Shown here piece by piece: positions 21,680 to 35,100 of a DNA stretch of 64,000 nt; positions within the stretch are counted from its first letter, which is position 1, and each line of letters begins with the position of its first letter. Under the pieces are notes generated by a model. That model was given only the letters and a program-made list of their open reading frames with translations, was not told where the DNA came from and searched no databases. The translations under genes were made by a program, and so were the position numbers. Source of the DNA: Dasypus novemcinctus (Eukaryota > Chordata > Mammalia > Cingulata > Dasypodidae); the NCBI RefSeq assembly GCF_030445035.2, contig NC_080699.1, positions 558,001 to 622,000 on the forward strand, written 5' to 3'.

Positions 21680-22430
21680 TCAATAAACACGAACCTCTGC
21701 TCGCCTCTGGGTCTGGGTCGTCGGCAGCACACGCCGCCTCGGCCCTCCGGGCGTCCGGAGCCTCTGGGGGCACGGGGGGCACGTGCTGCCATGGAGGGCT
21801 GTCGGGAACCCGCTGCAGCGTGATGGCACCGACCAGCTGGGCGGTGAGGGCTAAAGGGGACGCACACTCAAGGCCTCTTCACGAGGCGTCTCGCTCGGCC
21901 GCGGGCGGGCACACGCCCTCACCGACCCGCAGCTCTGCGCGCCCGGAAACAGGGCTCTGCGAGGCCCGCGCATGCGCGGAGGGCTTCCCGCGCTCCGTCC
22001 GCCCCGACGCGGGCGGCGGAAGTGACGTCGACGCCGCTATGGCCGCCCTGCGGGCGCACCAACGGCCGCGCTGAGGTAAGCGGCACAGGCTGCGGGCCGG
22101 GCTGCCGACCCGGCTCCTGACCACGAGGTGAGTGACGCGCCGGCTGCCCGCGGCCCGGAGGAACGGGTCCGCGAGGTCCGCGGCGCGAGCGCGGCACTGC
22201 CGGCCTCGGCCCAGGCCCGGTTCCGCCCGCGGTCGGACTGGTGGCGGGGGTCTCGACCCGCACGCCTGCTGCTGCGCGGGGCCGGGGCCCGGGCGCGGGG
22301 TTCTGCGCGCGCCCGCCTCGGACCGCCGCCCGCAGCCTCGGGCTCCCTTTCCTGCCGAAGAGGGAGCGCTTGGCTCGGAGCGCTCTTAGCGTCGGGAGCT
22401 GCAAGCAACGGGCAATCTCTTTTAAAAGTG
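21680..22430 (+). promoter_or_regulatory. CEP295: CpG-island promoter of CEP295
   Basis: A very CpG-rich block surrounds the non-coding first exon. It holds a palindromic GCGCATGCGC (21968-21977), the consensus site of NRF1, and CGGAAGTGACGTC (22017-22029), an ETS site overlapping a CRE/ATF site. No TATA box is seen at a suitable distance. This fits a housekeeping-type, dispersed-start promoter. The exact transcription start is unknown. Overlapping long ORFs on both strands are composition effects. Confidence 0.75.
22000..22075 (+). other. CEP295: CEP295 exon 1, non-coding (5' border approximate)
   Basis: The exon ends at 22075 with the strong donor GTAAGC. It contains a complete 11-codon upstream ORF (22039-22074), whose stop codon finishes one base before the splice donor. 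The placement rests on the CpG island, the donor and the lack of a coding start before 26042. Further 5'UTR exons between here and 26016 cannot be excluded. Confidence 0.55.
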
Positions 22431-25400
22431 CAGTTTAGGAGGAAACACCCCGGTTTTGGATGGACATGATCTGAGTTCTCGGCTGACAATGCCTACTGTA
22501 ACCTGGGACAACTTGTTAACTGCTATAGTCTGTTACTGTTTTTTTTTTTAATATGTAAAAAAATAGTACCTGCTAAATAATATGTTGCCTATAATAATAT
22601 CTCTTTGTAAAAACAGGTCTTCACAAGGATTGTTGCTATGGTTAAGGTCGGCATAGATTTTATGAAGGGTTGCTTTCAATATTAAGATAACAGCAATTGG
22701 GTAGTAATTATATGTAGAACTAGAATTTTAGGAATTAGTGCATCCATATTGATATGAGTAAATAATTAGATAAATAAATGGGGAAGCAAGGGAATCTCTT
22801 CCTTATAGTAGAATTTCAGTTGGTGAGTGTAGAAGGAATAATAAAATTAGAAATTCACTATTTGATACACCACGTTGATTTTATCAGACACTACCTTGTG
22901 GACAGAAGTATAATGAAAAACAACATTTGCATAGCCTCAAGGTATCTCTCCACCAGATACTTAAAATTTACAAGGGAAAAGAAGAACCTAGAAGAGTCCA
23001 CCTTAGCCAAGATCAAAATTAAAGTCAGTAGTAAGGCATACCAACGTTATTTACCTCCTAGATGCTGAAGAGGGCAGGCACATCATCACTTTTGTGCTAA
23101 TCTTGCCAGAAATGGACAGCCTCAACCTAATTACAAGAAAACATCAGACAAAACAAAATTGAGGGAAATTCAACGAAATAACTGGCCAGGATTTTTTTTT
23201 TTAGTGTGAAGGTCTTGAAAAGAGATTAGAGCACACGTTGCAGTCTGAGGAAGCAACTACAGACCTTCACCTGTAGGCATGCAATTGACCGAGGGCCTCA
23301 GCTGCTGCACGTGGAATCTCTGCATGGAGGCCACTCTTCCGTCGGGCTGCCAGCAGCCAGTGACTAGGAATTTTAGGAATACTGCGCAACTCGAGGGCTC
23401 CCCAGAAGTCTTAGACTGCAGCAGTTTAAGGGGCGTCTACCCAATCTTCCCTCCTTCATGCATTGTCAGACTTGCACTGAAGTCTAAGCCTCCAGCCTTA
23501 ATCAGCTCCCTCCCCATTTCCCTTAACACGGGACATTTTCCCTAATAAATTTTAATCACCTAATCACCTGGGGGGGGATAGTTAGTTAATCCTGTTTTGG
23601 AATTTGCATCCTGGAGTACCCTGGCTAACAACAACCAAATGCACAGTATGTATCCTTGGATTAGATCTTGTTTTAAGCCTGAAATTATTTTCAAATGACT
23701 GGTTAAGAAACCAAGAATATATATACAAAGAAGAACAGTTACTCTATTACACTTAGCTCAAAACAATAAATGTATGTATAATGTTTACCTATAATTCCCT
23801 AGCAGGTGAAAATGATGGATATTCAAAACAATCTGAAAAATTAAGGGTTTTTTTCTTTTTTATTGAGGTATAACAATAAAATACACAAGTCTAAGGGTTG
23901 ATGAGATTTTTACATATATGTCCACGTGTGTTAATCATCGCACAGATAAAAGTACAGAACATTTCTAAAGGTAACCCTTTTTAACCTCTGCTTGTTTTTG
24001 AACTTCATATAAATGGAATTTTATGGTATGATCTCTTTTGTGTCTGGTTTCTTTCACTCAATGATTTGTCTATGAGATTCATCAGGAATTAGTTCTAATG
24101 ATTTGACTATGAATGAATTTTTAAAGACTTTCAGACGAATGAAGGCACATAGTGAGGACTGAATTCAGTCTTGCTCATTTTGTTTTTGTTCTATCTCTAC
24201 ACAAAAAATACCAACTGAAACAAAGTATTTTTTTCTCACTTCACAGGTTTTAGCATCTCAGAAAGTTAGGAGCCATTTGAAATAAGGAAATTAGATTCTT
24301 TCCTTGGCTCCGAAACTAGATATTTTCTCTTCAGACAAGTCTTTTAACCTAAGAGGTGTGTGTAATGTAATTGCTTTCCTCTTGTAGAATGAGGAAAGTT
24401 ATAGGCTTGTGAGTATCAAATGAGTGGATGCATTGGAAAAAATTTTTAGATGCATACTCTTAGTCCTTTTTTGACATCAATCACCAGAGTCCTAATATTA
24501 AGAAGATAATAATAATAACTCTCTTTACTATAATAATACAGTGCATACTATGGACCAGCAGTATACGTGAATTAACTTGCTGAATGAGTTATTCATTCAG
24601 TCAACACATTTACTTCCTACTTATGTGCAAGGCACTATTTTTCGTCAGTGGTACAGCCAATGGTACAGTTCCTACCCCCATTGATCTTAGATGCTGATGG
24701 AGAATTCATTGGAAAAGTATTAGTTCCTGATAAAGACCCCATACTTCCCTAGCTCCTGTTCTTTGTACCTATCCATAGTATGTGAAATAATAGTACCTGG
24801 TAGTTGTTACTCATAAAATATATTTAAATTGCTTTCAATATTAAATTTTAAATGTAGCCCTGTCTTTAAGTTGTTGGTAATCTAGCTAGAAAGGGCAGGC
24901 AGTAATTAATGAAAAACTAGAGGTGGGTAATGCTGTGATAATATCAGATTAAGTCCCCGTGTGAATAATGAGGCACTGTTATAGACGGGTAAGCCAGGAG
25001 TGGGTGGTTTTGGTGAGCAGAAATTACTAGAGAACATCTTTGTAGAAGTGGAATTTAAGCTAACTTCAAGAAGATAGAGATATCCAATAATCTAGTTTGC
25101 CTGGTCATCGTAAAGAGAACTGAGAAATGCTAAGACTTGTCTTAGATAAAATCATGGTCACATATTGATGTTAATACCTAATTTTGGAGACCTAAATGAG
25201 AACATGGAGATTAATTATCAGACGAACTTGAGGAACGTTTTCACATGACTGAAACTATAGATCTTATATTCTTTCTATTTCTACCCACCCTAATTCCCTG
25301 AATAGGGACAAGTTATAATTTAGGAAAGAAAGTCAGAATATGTGAGTGTAAACAGTAAAATAGAAGACTTGATGGGGCATCGAAACATTCAACATATCTA

Positions 25401-26015
25401 AATGACAGAATGGTTCTAAAAGGAATTTTTAAAATGCTCATTCATTTAAACATTACACCATCCTAATTATTGAAAAATTGTTCACTGCAGAATATATAGC
25501 ACATGGGATTGATGTGATTCCATAAGATATAATTACCCTTAGTGGATGAGTTATATATAAGACACCATGGGAATTGAATCCAGGGACCAGGGCCTTTGAA
25601 ATTACAGCACTTGCTGATTATAAACAAGTTATCAGAATTCTAAAGTATTAAATGGTAATTGTGAAAACATTTATTCTTTGATAATGTCATGCTCTTTTTT
25701 TGCTCTTAAGCTAGGTAAACTCTGGAAATGCCAATAAAAAAAGAAATCTGGTCCCAGGTACTCTATGTAAAGAATAATTTGCTGTAGATGGAGAAAAACT
25801 TTACTGAGTAATCTGATCTACTCTCCATTCCCTTCTCCCTGTTACCTGATAACCTATTTGTAAATAAGTTGGTCTTTGACTATCCAAATTATTTTATTGG
25901 CGTATCGACAGTCCTTTACATGTCAAAAGTATTAATTTGAATTTTTAAAAGTAATCTTTGCAGTCTTATTTTAGTGGTATATCTTTATAGACATTTTTCT
26001 TCTTTAAAAATTCAG
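22076..26015 (+). other. CEP295: CEP295 intron 1
   Basis: No exon is recognised. It holds antisense L1-like sequence at about 23840-24130 ('tttattgaggtataac', 'ttcactcaatgatttgtctatgagattcatc'), a MIR-like remnant (24290-24420) and an L2-like one (24590-24700). An unassigned repeat-like block lies at 23190-23640. The remainder is AT-rich DNA in which I see nothing. Confidence 0.5.
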
Positions 26016-26149
26016 AACCTTTGTATTTAAAGTACACAGAAATGAAAAGAAAGGTAGTGAATGCTGGCAAGCTGAGGTTGAGTCCAAATGAGGAAGCCTT
26101 TATCTTGAAGGAAGATTATGAAAGAAGACGAAAACTAAGATTACTACAG
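26016..26149 (+). CDS. CEP295: CEP295 exon with start codon (coding exon 1)
   Basis: The acceptor is 'aaaaattcag' ending at 26015 and the donor GTATGA begins at 26150. The 26 bases before ATG (26042) are 5'UTR. Residues 1-36 hold the conserved [11 protein letters not shown] block and the start of the basic [10 protein letters not shown] helix. It ends in phase 0. An alternative acceptor at 26039 ('gtacacag') would leave only two 5'UTR bases and has a poorer pyrimidine tract. Confidence 0.92.
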
Positions 26150-29100
26150 GTATGATTTATTTGGAATAAAGTTTCAAATTATTTGTTTTACCAAATTTTT
26201 TTTTTTTTTTTTTTTTTTTTACATTAGGGTATTTTAAATAAAATCTTGTATTTAAAACCCTTTTCTGGATGTACAGGAACCCTGGTTCTTTTATTAACTA
26301 GTTTTGGAACATTGAAGAATGGGCTGAGATAGTAAATAAATTGAAGAAGAGTTTGGGAATAGGTCTTATTTGACTCATTAATTATTGGAAAATAGTTAAA
26401 TATCACTTTTTAAATTACGTGTAACCAACGAAGATTAGAGCAGGAAGATTAGAATGACTTTGAAGTAGACTTATTGGAAGGATTTTTAGCTGCTGAATCA
26501 AATTTATTAGGGAAATGGTAGATTGTCCGTTTTTAGAGGTCTTTTTTCTAATAAAACAGTTAATTGCAAGGCAGGTTTTAGGTGCTATTCTGTCTAAAAT
26601 TGAAGTGATGTACTACAAATCTGGAGTTTTCATCTGGATTTGCCTCCCTTCATCTGGGCTATACTTCTTTTGAGTAATACTTACCAGTTTAGCCTTGTAT
26701 AGACTACTTGAGAACAGCTGTCCTGTTAGGGCTTTGGGGAACTATAAATAAAATAGCTAATCGGAGGGCTATAGAAGTACTTTTGGGATTTTTTTTTTCT
26801 GGGTTAATTGGATTTTCTGCTTTATACAGGCCTTATCTGATATGATAACAATATTCAGGAGAACTAATAAGCCTAAAGAGAATTCATTTGAGATCCAAGT
26901 AGCTTTTCAAAAAAAGCTCAAGTAAGCCTCCATTCATAAAACCTATTAAATACTCATTCTTTAGGTTCGAGAACAAGAAAGGGATATTGCATTACAGATA
27001 AGAGAAGATATAAAACAGAGGAGATATCAGCAATTCACGCGTTTGGCAGAGGAGCTAAGGGCAGAATGGGAAGAATCACAAACTCAGAAAGTTAAAAGCT
27101 TGGAAAAATTGTATTTGGCAAGTTTAAGAAATGTGGGAGAGGGACATCGACAAGCCAAAGAAAATGTGAGTGCTTTACTGGTTAAAACTTTAGTTATTGA
27201 ATGCTTATATGATAAAAATGTTTTTGTAATATAGAATTTGTTTGAGGCAGCCTGAATGTTTTAAAGTAAGTTTAATACAATTTGAGAAGAATGCTTCTAG
27301 GTACATTTCCTAGTAATTGTCAGCTAAAATATGTTTTTCTATCATGTTTAAATATTTTCTTTCATTCCTTATCTATATATATAAACTTAATAATAACCTG
27401 GAACAGAAATTGTCATTCGTTTCAATTTTGGACAGATTCAGTAGAATGAATTTATATTGCCCATTTAGTGTCATTCTTCATACTTCTTTTTTTTTTTTTT
27501 TAAAGATTTATTTTTATTTATTTAATTCCCCTCCCCTCCTCCGGTTGTCTGTTTTCTGTGTCTTTTTGCTGCGTCTTGTTTCTTTGTCCACCTTTGTTGT
27601 CATCAGCGGCACGGGAAGAGTGGGTGGCACCATTCCTCGGCAGGCTGCCCTCTCCTTCGCGCTGGGTGGCTCTCCCTATGGGTGCACTCCCTGCGCGTGG
27701 GGCTCCCCCACGCGGGGGACACCCCTGTGTGGCAAGGCACTCCCTGCGCGCATCAGCACTGTGCATGGGCCAGCTCCACACGGGTCAAGGAGGCCCGGGG
27801 CTTGAACCGCGGACCTCCCATGTGGTAGACCGACGCCCTAACCACTGGGCCAAAGTCGGTTTCCCTCTTCATACTTCTACACAAGCATGGTTGCATATAC
27901 ATGCACTTGGATTTCATTCATAAATAGTAAACTTCAGTGATTTTCAAAAAGGCAAAGTAGAATTTATTCCATATTTAAGACTGTTACCTGAACTTATTTT
28001 GATTTGTTTATTGTGATCTATGATTGGAAAATACTAGATTGCTGATTCTGAAGAAGGCAAATTCTTGGATAGCTACTAATTGTTTAATGAAGAAAAATAT
28101 TTTTAAAGAATATGGCAATCAGGGAAGTGGACGTGGCTCAATCAACAGAGCGTCCACCTACCATATGGAAGGTCCAGTGTTCGATACCCAGGACCTCCTG
28201 ACCTGTGTGGTAAGCTGGCTCACACGCAGTGCTGCCATACGCAAGGAGTGCCATGCCATGCAGGGGTGCCCCTGCGTAGGGGTCCCCCACACCCTGCAAG
28301 GAGAGCTGCCCCGTGTGAAAAAAGCACAGCCTGCCCAGGAGTGGTGCCGCACACACGGGGAGCTGATGCAGCAAGATGATGCAACAAAAAGAGATGCAGT
28401 TTCCCGGTGCTGCCTGATAATGCAAGCGGACACAGAGAGCACACAACCGGGGGGTGGGAGGGGAAGAGAAATAAATCTTTAAAAAAAAAAAAAAAGAATA
28501 TGGCAATCAGATATGGTCCTTGGGTCTTTTGTTTTAGTCTGTATTTTAGTAACAGCCCTAACTTCTGACATCTGATTTTTTTTTAAAGATTTATTTTTAT
28601 TTATTTAATTCCCCTCCCCTCCCCTCCCCCAGTTGTCTGCCTTCTGTGTCTTTTTGCTGCGTCTTGTTTCTTTGTCCGCTTCTGTTGTTGTCAGCAGCAT
28701 GGGAAGTGTGGGTGGCACCATTCCTTGGCAGGCTGCACTTTTTTTCGCCCTGGGTGGCTCTCCTTACGGGTGCACTCCTTGCGCGTGGGGCTCCCCTACG
28801 CGGGGGACACCCCTGTGTGGCACGGCACTCCTTGCGCGCATCAGCACTGCGCATGGGCCAGCTCCACATGGGTCAAGGAGGCCCGGGGTTTGAACCGCGG
28901 ACCTCCCATGTGGTAGACGGACGCCCTAACCACTGGGCCAAAGTCCGTTTCCCTGACATCTGATTTTTATAGCTGTTTATGTTCTACCATTAGCTTTATG
29001 CAAGTTCAGATGTTCGTATTTGTCCTGTATACACTCATATGAAGTGTCATTGGTGATAGCATTACCACACTTTGGAAAACACTGCTGTAGTGTATGAGAA

Positions 29101-32100
29101 GAGGATAACAAAATTGAAAAGTCACTCTGTTTTGATATAAAATAAGATGCATATCACTAATCTTGTATGACATGACATTATAAGTAATATGCTTTTTAGG
29201 AACCTGATTTGGAGGCTCTGGCATGGCAGGCAACAGAAAGGAAAAGAAGAGCAGAAGTGAGGCATAAAGAGGCCCTAAAAGAACAGAAAAATAAAAAAGA
29301 AATATTAATGAAACAAAAAACCCGGTAAAGTAGTAATAATTTTTACCATATTATTAGTTGAAACTGATATGGCTGAAAGTAGAGGATACATTGGCTACTG
29401 TGTAAGCAGATACTAAATAAAAGCCAGTAGTATACTCATTGCATTTAAGGTTGGCCTAAAATAATGCAGTGGAAGAGTGGTTTGCTTAAGTGAACATAAT
29501 AATAAATGAACTTCTAGTTATAGTTTGAACATTCTAGGTTATCAGGAATTAGTATATTTCTGGAGAAGTGTATGGCTAGTTGAGAATTCTGTGGTCCAGT
29601 AACATTCATGTCAGCCAAAGTCCATCTGGTTCTGATGTAAAAAAAGAAAAATATCATCAATATTCTCTTTAGCTGTAAGGCGAAAACAACATTAAGAGAT
29701 TGTGGACTCTTTGGAAGTTATTAGTATTTTTGCATGTTGTAAAATTTGGAGCTTGTCACTAGTCAAAAGTGACATATTTTATACAGTGGCTCATCTTTAT
29801 GAACGTTTCTAGTTGTTTTAAACTGTTCTATAGTAAAGAACTATAAATGTTGGATCAGGCCTTGCTGTAGAGCTTTGTGTCTTTCGATTGGTAAGCATTT
29901 TCCTGCATGTCTACTGTGTCTAGGCTCTTTATTAAATAGCATATTCAACCTGTGGGATCAAAATAAGGATTTTTTAAGGTTTATTGGTGTTTTTACCCAC
30001 AAGGGTTATACCTTAGAGATCAATTTATGACATCTCTTTGTTTTTTCTTAAGGCATATAAAAGCTCGAAAGAAAGCACTGCTTGTGGAAAAAGAGAGATC
30101 TTCCAAAATTACAAGTCTGCCACCTCCTCCCCCATCTCTTTTTGAGGTGAATTACTTTGGTATCAAGAAAAACTAAGTTATGATGATTTTTCTTTACTCT
30201 TAGGATTCAGTTGAGATCAAAATAACCATCATTTTTTAAACTTAAATTTTAATTGCACACCTAACACATGAATTGGATGACTATCAAAAGTTGCATAGTC
30301 ATTCTTATCTGAAAAGTTAAGGCAAAGTAAAAAAAAAAATCTTAAACATCTAGGGATGCCTAGTTTAGTTGTATTTCCTTTTTATATACATATGATCAGC
30401 ATAAATACTGGATATTTTCCTCTTAGGCTTTTTATTTTGTTAGCATTAACTCTTTTTCTGTTGAACCATCTGCCATGCAACATTTGATACAAGATTCAGA
30501 TGTAAGAGTCATTTTTCAGTCATTCCTTCAATACCATGTGAGATGATTAAAGGTAGGTAGTACTTTATCGATGATGCCTATTGATTACCTTTGACATAAA
30601 TCCTAAGATTTCTAACAAGCCAGGGTCAAATCTTTACAAAAAAACAAATAAAATACTGCCTGTGTTTTGAGCTTTGGCAAGTATGAATTGTTTATAAGTA
30701 TATGATTATCTTTTTTTCCCAACTTTTTTATTATGCATATTTTTAAAATACATAAGAGTGCAGTGAATACATTCCCACCACTTAGAGTTAACAAACAAAA
30801 TTGTGGATAGATGTGTATATATGTATACAATTGACTGTAAATTATAGATGAAATTTCACCCCTGAATACTACTTACAAGAATAAGGACATTCTCTATGCA
30901 ATTATAATAACCTCCATACTAAGAAAATTAATATTAATTCCTTAATACCATTTTATATTCTCTCCATAATCCAAATTCTCTGATTGGTTCTAAAAATGTT
31001 TTATAGCTTTTTAAAAAATTAAGCAGGATCCAGTCAAATGTCACACATTGCTGCTGCTTGTTTTGTCGCTTTGGTCTCTCTTAATCTAGAATGTTATCTC
31101 CCCAGCTGTAGTCTATTTTTGGTCAACTATTTTATTCCAGACTTTTTAAAGAGTCTAGACTTATTTCTAGTAGCGTCTCATCTTCTGCATTTGTCTCATT
31201 TTTTTTTCACATGGGCTCAAACATTGTATTTCCATTAAACTGGAAGTTGGGTTTTAAAGTCGTGATTACATTTAGGCAAGAATACTAAATAGGCGTTGCC
31301 ATATAATTTATTGTACCACATCTGCTAGCTAGTTATTCCCCTGATGACTCCAAGTTTGATCATTTGATTGGTTAAGTTGGTAACTGCAAGTCATTTCCAT
31401 CATAAAGATATATTTTTCCCTTACCAAATGATCTGTGAGGAGATACTTGGTCACTCTGTAGGTGCCTATCATCTTTCTACATTTTCACTGGCCTGCATCT
31501 TTTTAAAAAGAAAAGAAAAGTGAGCTTTCTGTTATCAGTGGACAAGAAGTACAGTTCATTGTTTTAAATGATGGGGTAAGATTTTTCTGTTAACCTATAA
31601 CTGCTCTTAAAAAAAAAAAAAAGACAGCATAGTCTTAGTTTTTCAAACCAAGTACTGATTTTCAGAGTAAAGAGTTGGTATAATAATCAACCCCAGTGGT
31701 TGCAAATGAGTATTTTTTTTCTTTCTTTTCTGTGTCATTGTGGACTCATGGGTGTTTATTTACTCACTATTGCGTAGTCAGTTATAGTTATTCTTTCTGA
31801 TGTTCGTAATGTCCCAAATTTAATTAGCGGGAGCCTCGTCATGCTGACGCTATATCCCCATTATTCTTCAAGTACTTCCTTGCTTTTTGGCCCAGCAAAT
31901 GATCCAGACTCACACTGTACTTTTCCTGCCCCAGATCTGGACTCTCCAAGGAGCTCTGGTTATTTTTAGTGGAAATGGCATTTAGAAACCACCATCTGGG
32001 TGATAGTATTCTATTCTTATTTGACTAAAAACAATGCTTTTGAGTAGGTCCATTATCCATTTCTATAAAGGTTATTGGGTAAAGGGCAGTATATCTGAAT

Positions 32101-35100
32101 TTTTTTTTGAGTGGGGTGCAGTGGGTACTGGGGCCTAGAGATTGAACCCAATGTGGGAAGCCAGTGCTCAAACACTCAGCCACATTGGCTTCCCTGAGGA
32201 GGTTTTTCCATTTGTTTTGCTTGTTTGTTTTTTTGTTTTTTTGGGAGGCACCGAGAACCAAACCCGGGACCTCCCATATGGGAGGTGGGCACTCAACCTC
32301 TTGAAGCCACATCTGGTTCTGCTCTGAATGTTTTGAGCTGGTTGTGGATATGTGGGGTGGAAGGGAGCAAAAGGGTTCTGCTTAGGGCAAGGTAAGTATC
32401 TTGGGACTGTATCGTATATGGTCCTTGTGTCAAGTACACAGCATGTAGGTGCATTTGTGTCACTGTTTCTTGAAGCAGATAAAAATATGAATGCAGGAAA
32501 ACCTGGGGAAATAAAGAACATTTAGTCTCAAACAGAAGGTATTTCCTTACGTAATCCAAGAAAATAACATTGCTTCTTATGAACTAAAATCTTTTCATGA
32601 GAGAATTGTTTACATGGTGAAAAATGGGTGTTTATTGAGGGATTATAAGATAACTAGTTGTACTGGATTCTTCATTCACATCTCATTTAATCATAATAGT
32701 CCTGCATGCAACATGGATGGATCTTACAGATGTAACAATCAGTGAAAGAAGCCAGAGTATTTACTACATGACCACATTTTTAAGAAATTCAAAAATGGGA
32801 AAATGAATCTTTGAAAACATGTCAGGATGATGGTTACATCTGGAGGAGGGGTATTAACTGGAAATAATCTGTATCTAAATCTGGGTGGTTGTTGCCTGGG
32901 TACCTATGTACATAAAAATTCATCAAGCTGTGCGTTCAGGTTTTGTGCAAGTTACTCATACTTTAATAAGTGAAATTCCAATGAAAAAGGTTTTCACAAG
33001 TGAGGGTAACTGAAGGTCAAAGGTTAAGTAACTTGATCCAAATAATATACTAGATAGTGAGAGGACCAGAATTCATTATTAAAATCTGATTTTATAAAGC
33101 TCTTTTTCATGACTATACTTCAGAGTTTACTCTCTAACTGTTCAGACAATAATCTATAAGTGTAAACAAACGTCTTTTCATTGGACTGTTGAAAGATTTA
33201 TATTGAAAATTCTGAGACATTATGAAGACTTGATATACTGTCCATGTTTCTAACATGTTATATTTATATAGTACCTATTACATTTTTAAAAGATATTACT
33301 TTATCTTTTCAGCACACCTTCTCAAAAGTAGTTGCCAACAAGTGTCTTCTGACTGGTCTAGATAGTTCTCAACTTTGGTTGTACATTTGTCACTAGGGAG
33401 CTTTTAATAATTTTTTATCCCCAAAGAGTGTGATATTTATTGGTTTGGTGTGGGAACAAGATATGAGCAGTTTTTAAAACTACTCAGATAATTCAGGGGG
33501 AGTCAGACTGGTTTTTTCTCTTGGCTTTCTCCTTCATCCCTTCTTGCCTTACTTTCATATTGTTTCCTCTTTTCTTTTTTACTTGAGTCCTCATTTTTCC
33601 ACATGTATAGGCCAAGACTGATGAATCCTCTATTCTTATTCAAACTATTCTTATTTGAACTTTTCTCCTTTTGAAGCTTGTGTTGAGTTTATATTAAAGT
33701 TACCATTTTACAATATTCCAAGTGCTTTCTTATGCATTATTTTATTTGATTCCTTCAATAATCATTGCAGTGATCGTGTGATGTAGGTATTCAGTTATAG
33801 TTCTACTTTTCTTGAGAAGTTAGGAGACTTTGCTAAGGTTTCACAGCTAATAGTGCAGCAGAAACTCAACAAAAGTGTTGTACTTTCTTTTTGAATATTT
33901 TCTTGTTATATATAAAATGCACAGATTATATAATTTGTTTCTAATTAGAACTTCTAATTTTTAGAACTGTTATCTTGAGCTCCCTGGCAGCAGGGATCAT
34001 GATTTAATTTTTAAATTTATTTTATTTTACATTATCCTTCACAATGCCTAATACAGTTTAGCACATTGTGACCTGTAGTAGGTACTTACGAAATTCCTTG
34101 TTAGTTTAATTGGTTTAATTACATATCAGTGTGTAGTAAATTGTGGTAGGCTAATCTGCTTTTATCACAATATAGGAAAGGGAAAAAAGTGTTGAAGTCA
34201 GTCTCCTTAGTTGATTGTAGAACTAATCAGCCCTAGATGAAATCAACTTATTGATGATTTAAATCCAGGAAATATTCTCACAGTAATAATCAGGCCGGTG
34301 CTTGCTTGACCGAACAGCTGACACCATAACCCGGCCAAGTTGACACATGATCTTAATCATTACAAAAAGATTGTTTATATTTATTCTGAAATAAAGCTAA
34401 TTTAAATATGGGCCAGTGTTTTCAAGTCCAACGCTCAAAATATATCATTAGATGTTGAAAAGTCAGCCTAGTACTACAGAAGAATTTTTATAATTAGATA
34501 TGGAATGGAACATTATAGTGCATGTATTCTTCATGTAAATACAATGAAATACTTGTAATTTGACTTGACACACCCCGTAAGATAAATTTGTTTATATTTG
34601 GGAGTTTTAAAATGAAATAGCTCTTTTAACTAAATAATAAGTTACCTTAGAAATTGAGGTGAGTGAAAAGACATTATATTAGAGACACCTAGAAAATGTT
34701 TTATATTAGTAAATTATGAGAAATATTCCTGGTTCTTGTATTAAAACTTAAAATACTTAAACTTTAAAAAGAAGATTTATTGTGAGCAAATTTTCAGCTT
34801 ATCTGGGATCAGGGTGACTGATTCAAGTACAAAATTCCTTTTTTTGCATTGGATCAAGCTTTAAATGAAAATTAATGCTTTTAACCTGACAGTTTATTTC
34901 TGTGTTCCATTTTTCAGAACATTGAAGTAAAGAGGATTTCTTCAGTGAAGACCAGTAGTTCTACCTACCATCATCTTTATACTCTGGTGAATAGAGAGGT
35001 GGACACAGAGCAGGTGATTGTTTGTGGCCCTCATCTGATTATTTCTGTGGTTCCTGACTTGTTTTATCTTGGTTCTGCACATGGTGTCCCAGGTTTCCAT

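Noticed and set aside
21637-22489. Several long overlapping ORFs on both strands in the CpG island (up to 161 codons)
   Set aside because: Expected from the very high GC content; overlapping in several frames, no domains, no matching splice structure.
25555-25600. SINE-like scrap ('gggaattgaatccagggacc')
   Set aside because: Too short and lacking the rest of the head or tail to support a separate element.
27518-28963. ORFs of 75-152 codons in CEP295 intron
   Set aside because: They are translations of the three long SINEs and have near-identical counterparts at 1338-1767 and 38611-39076.
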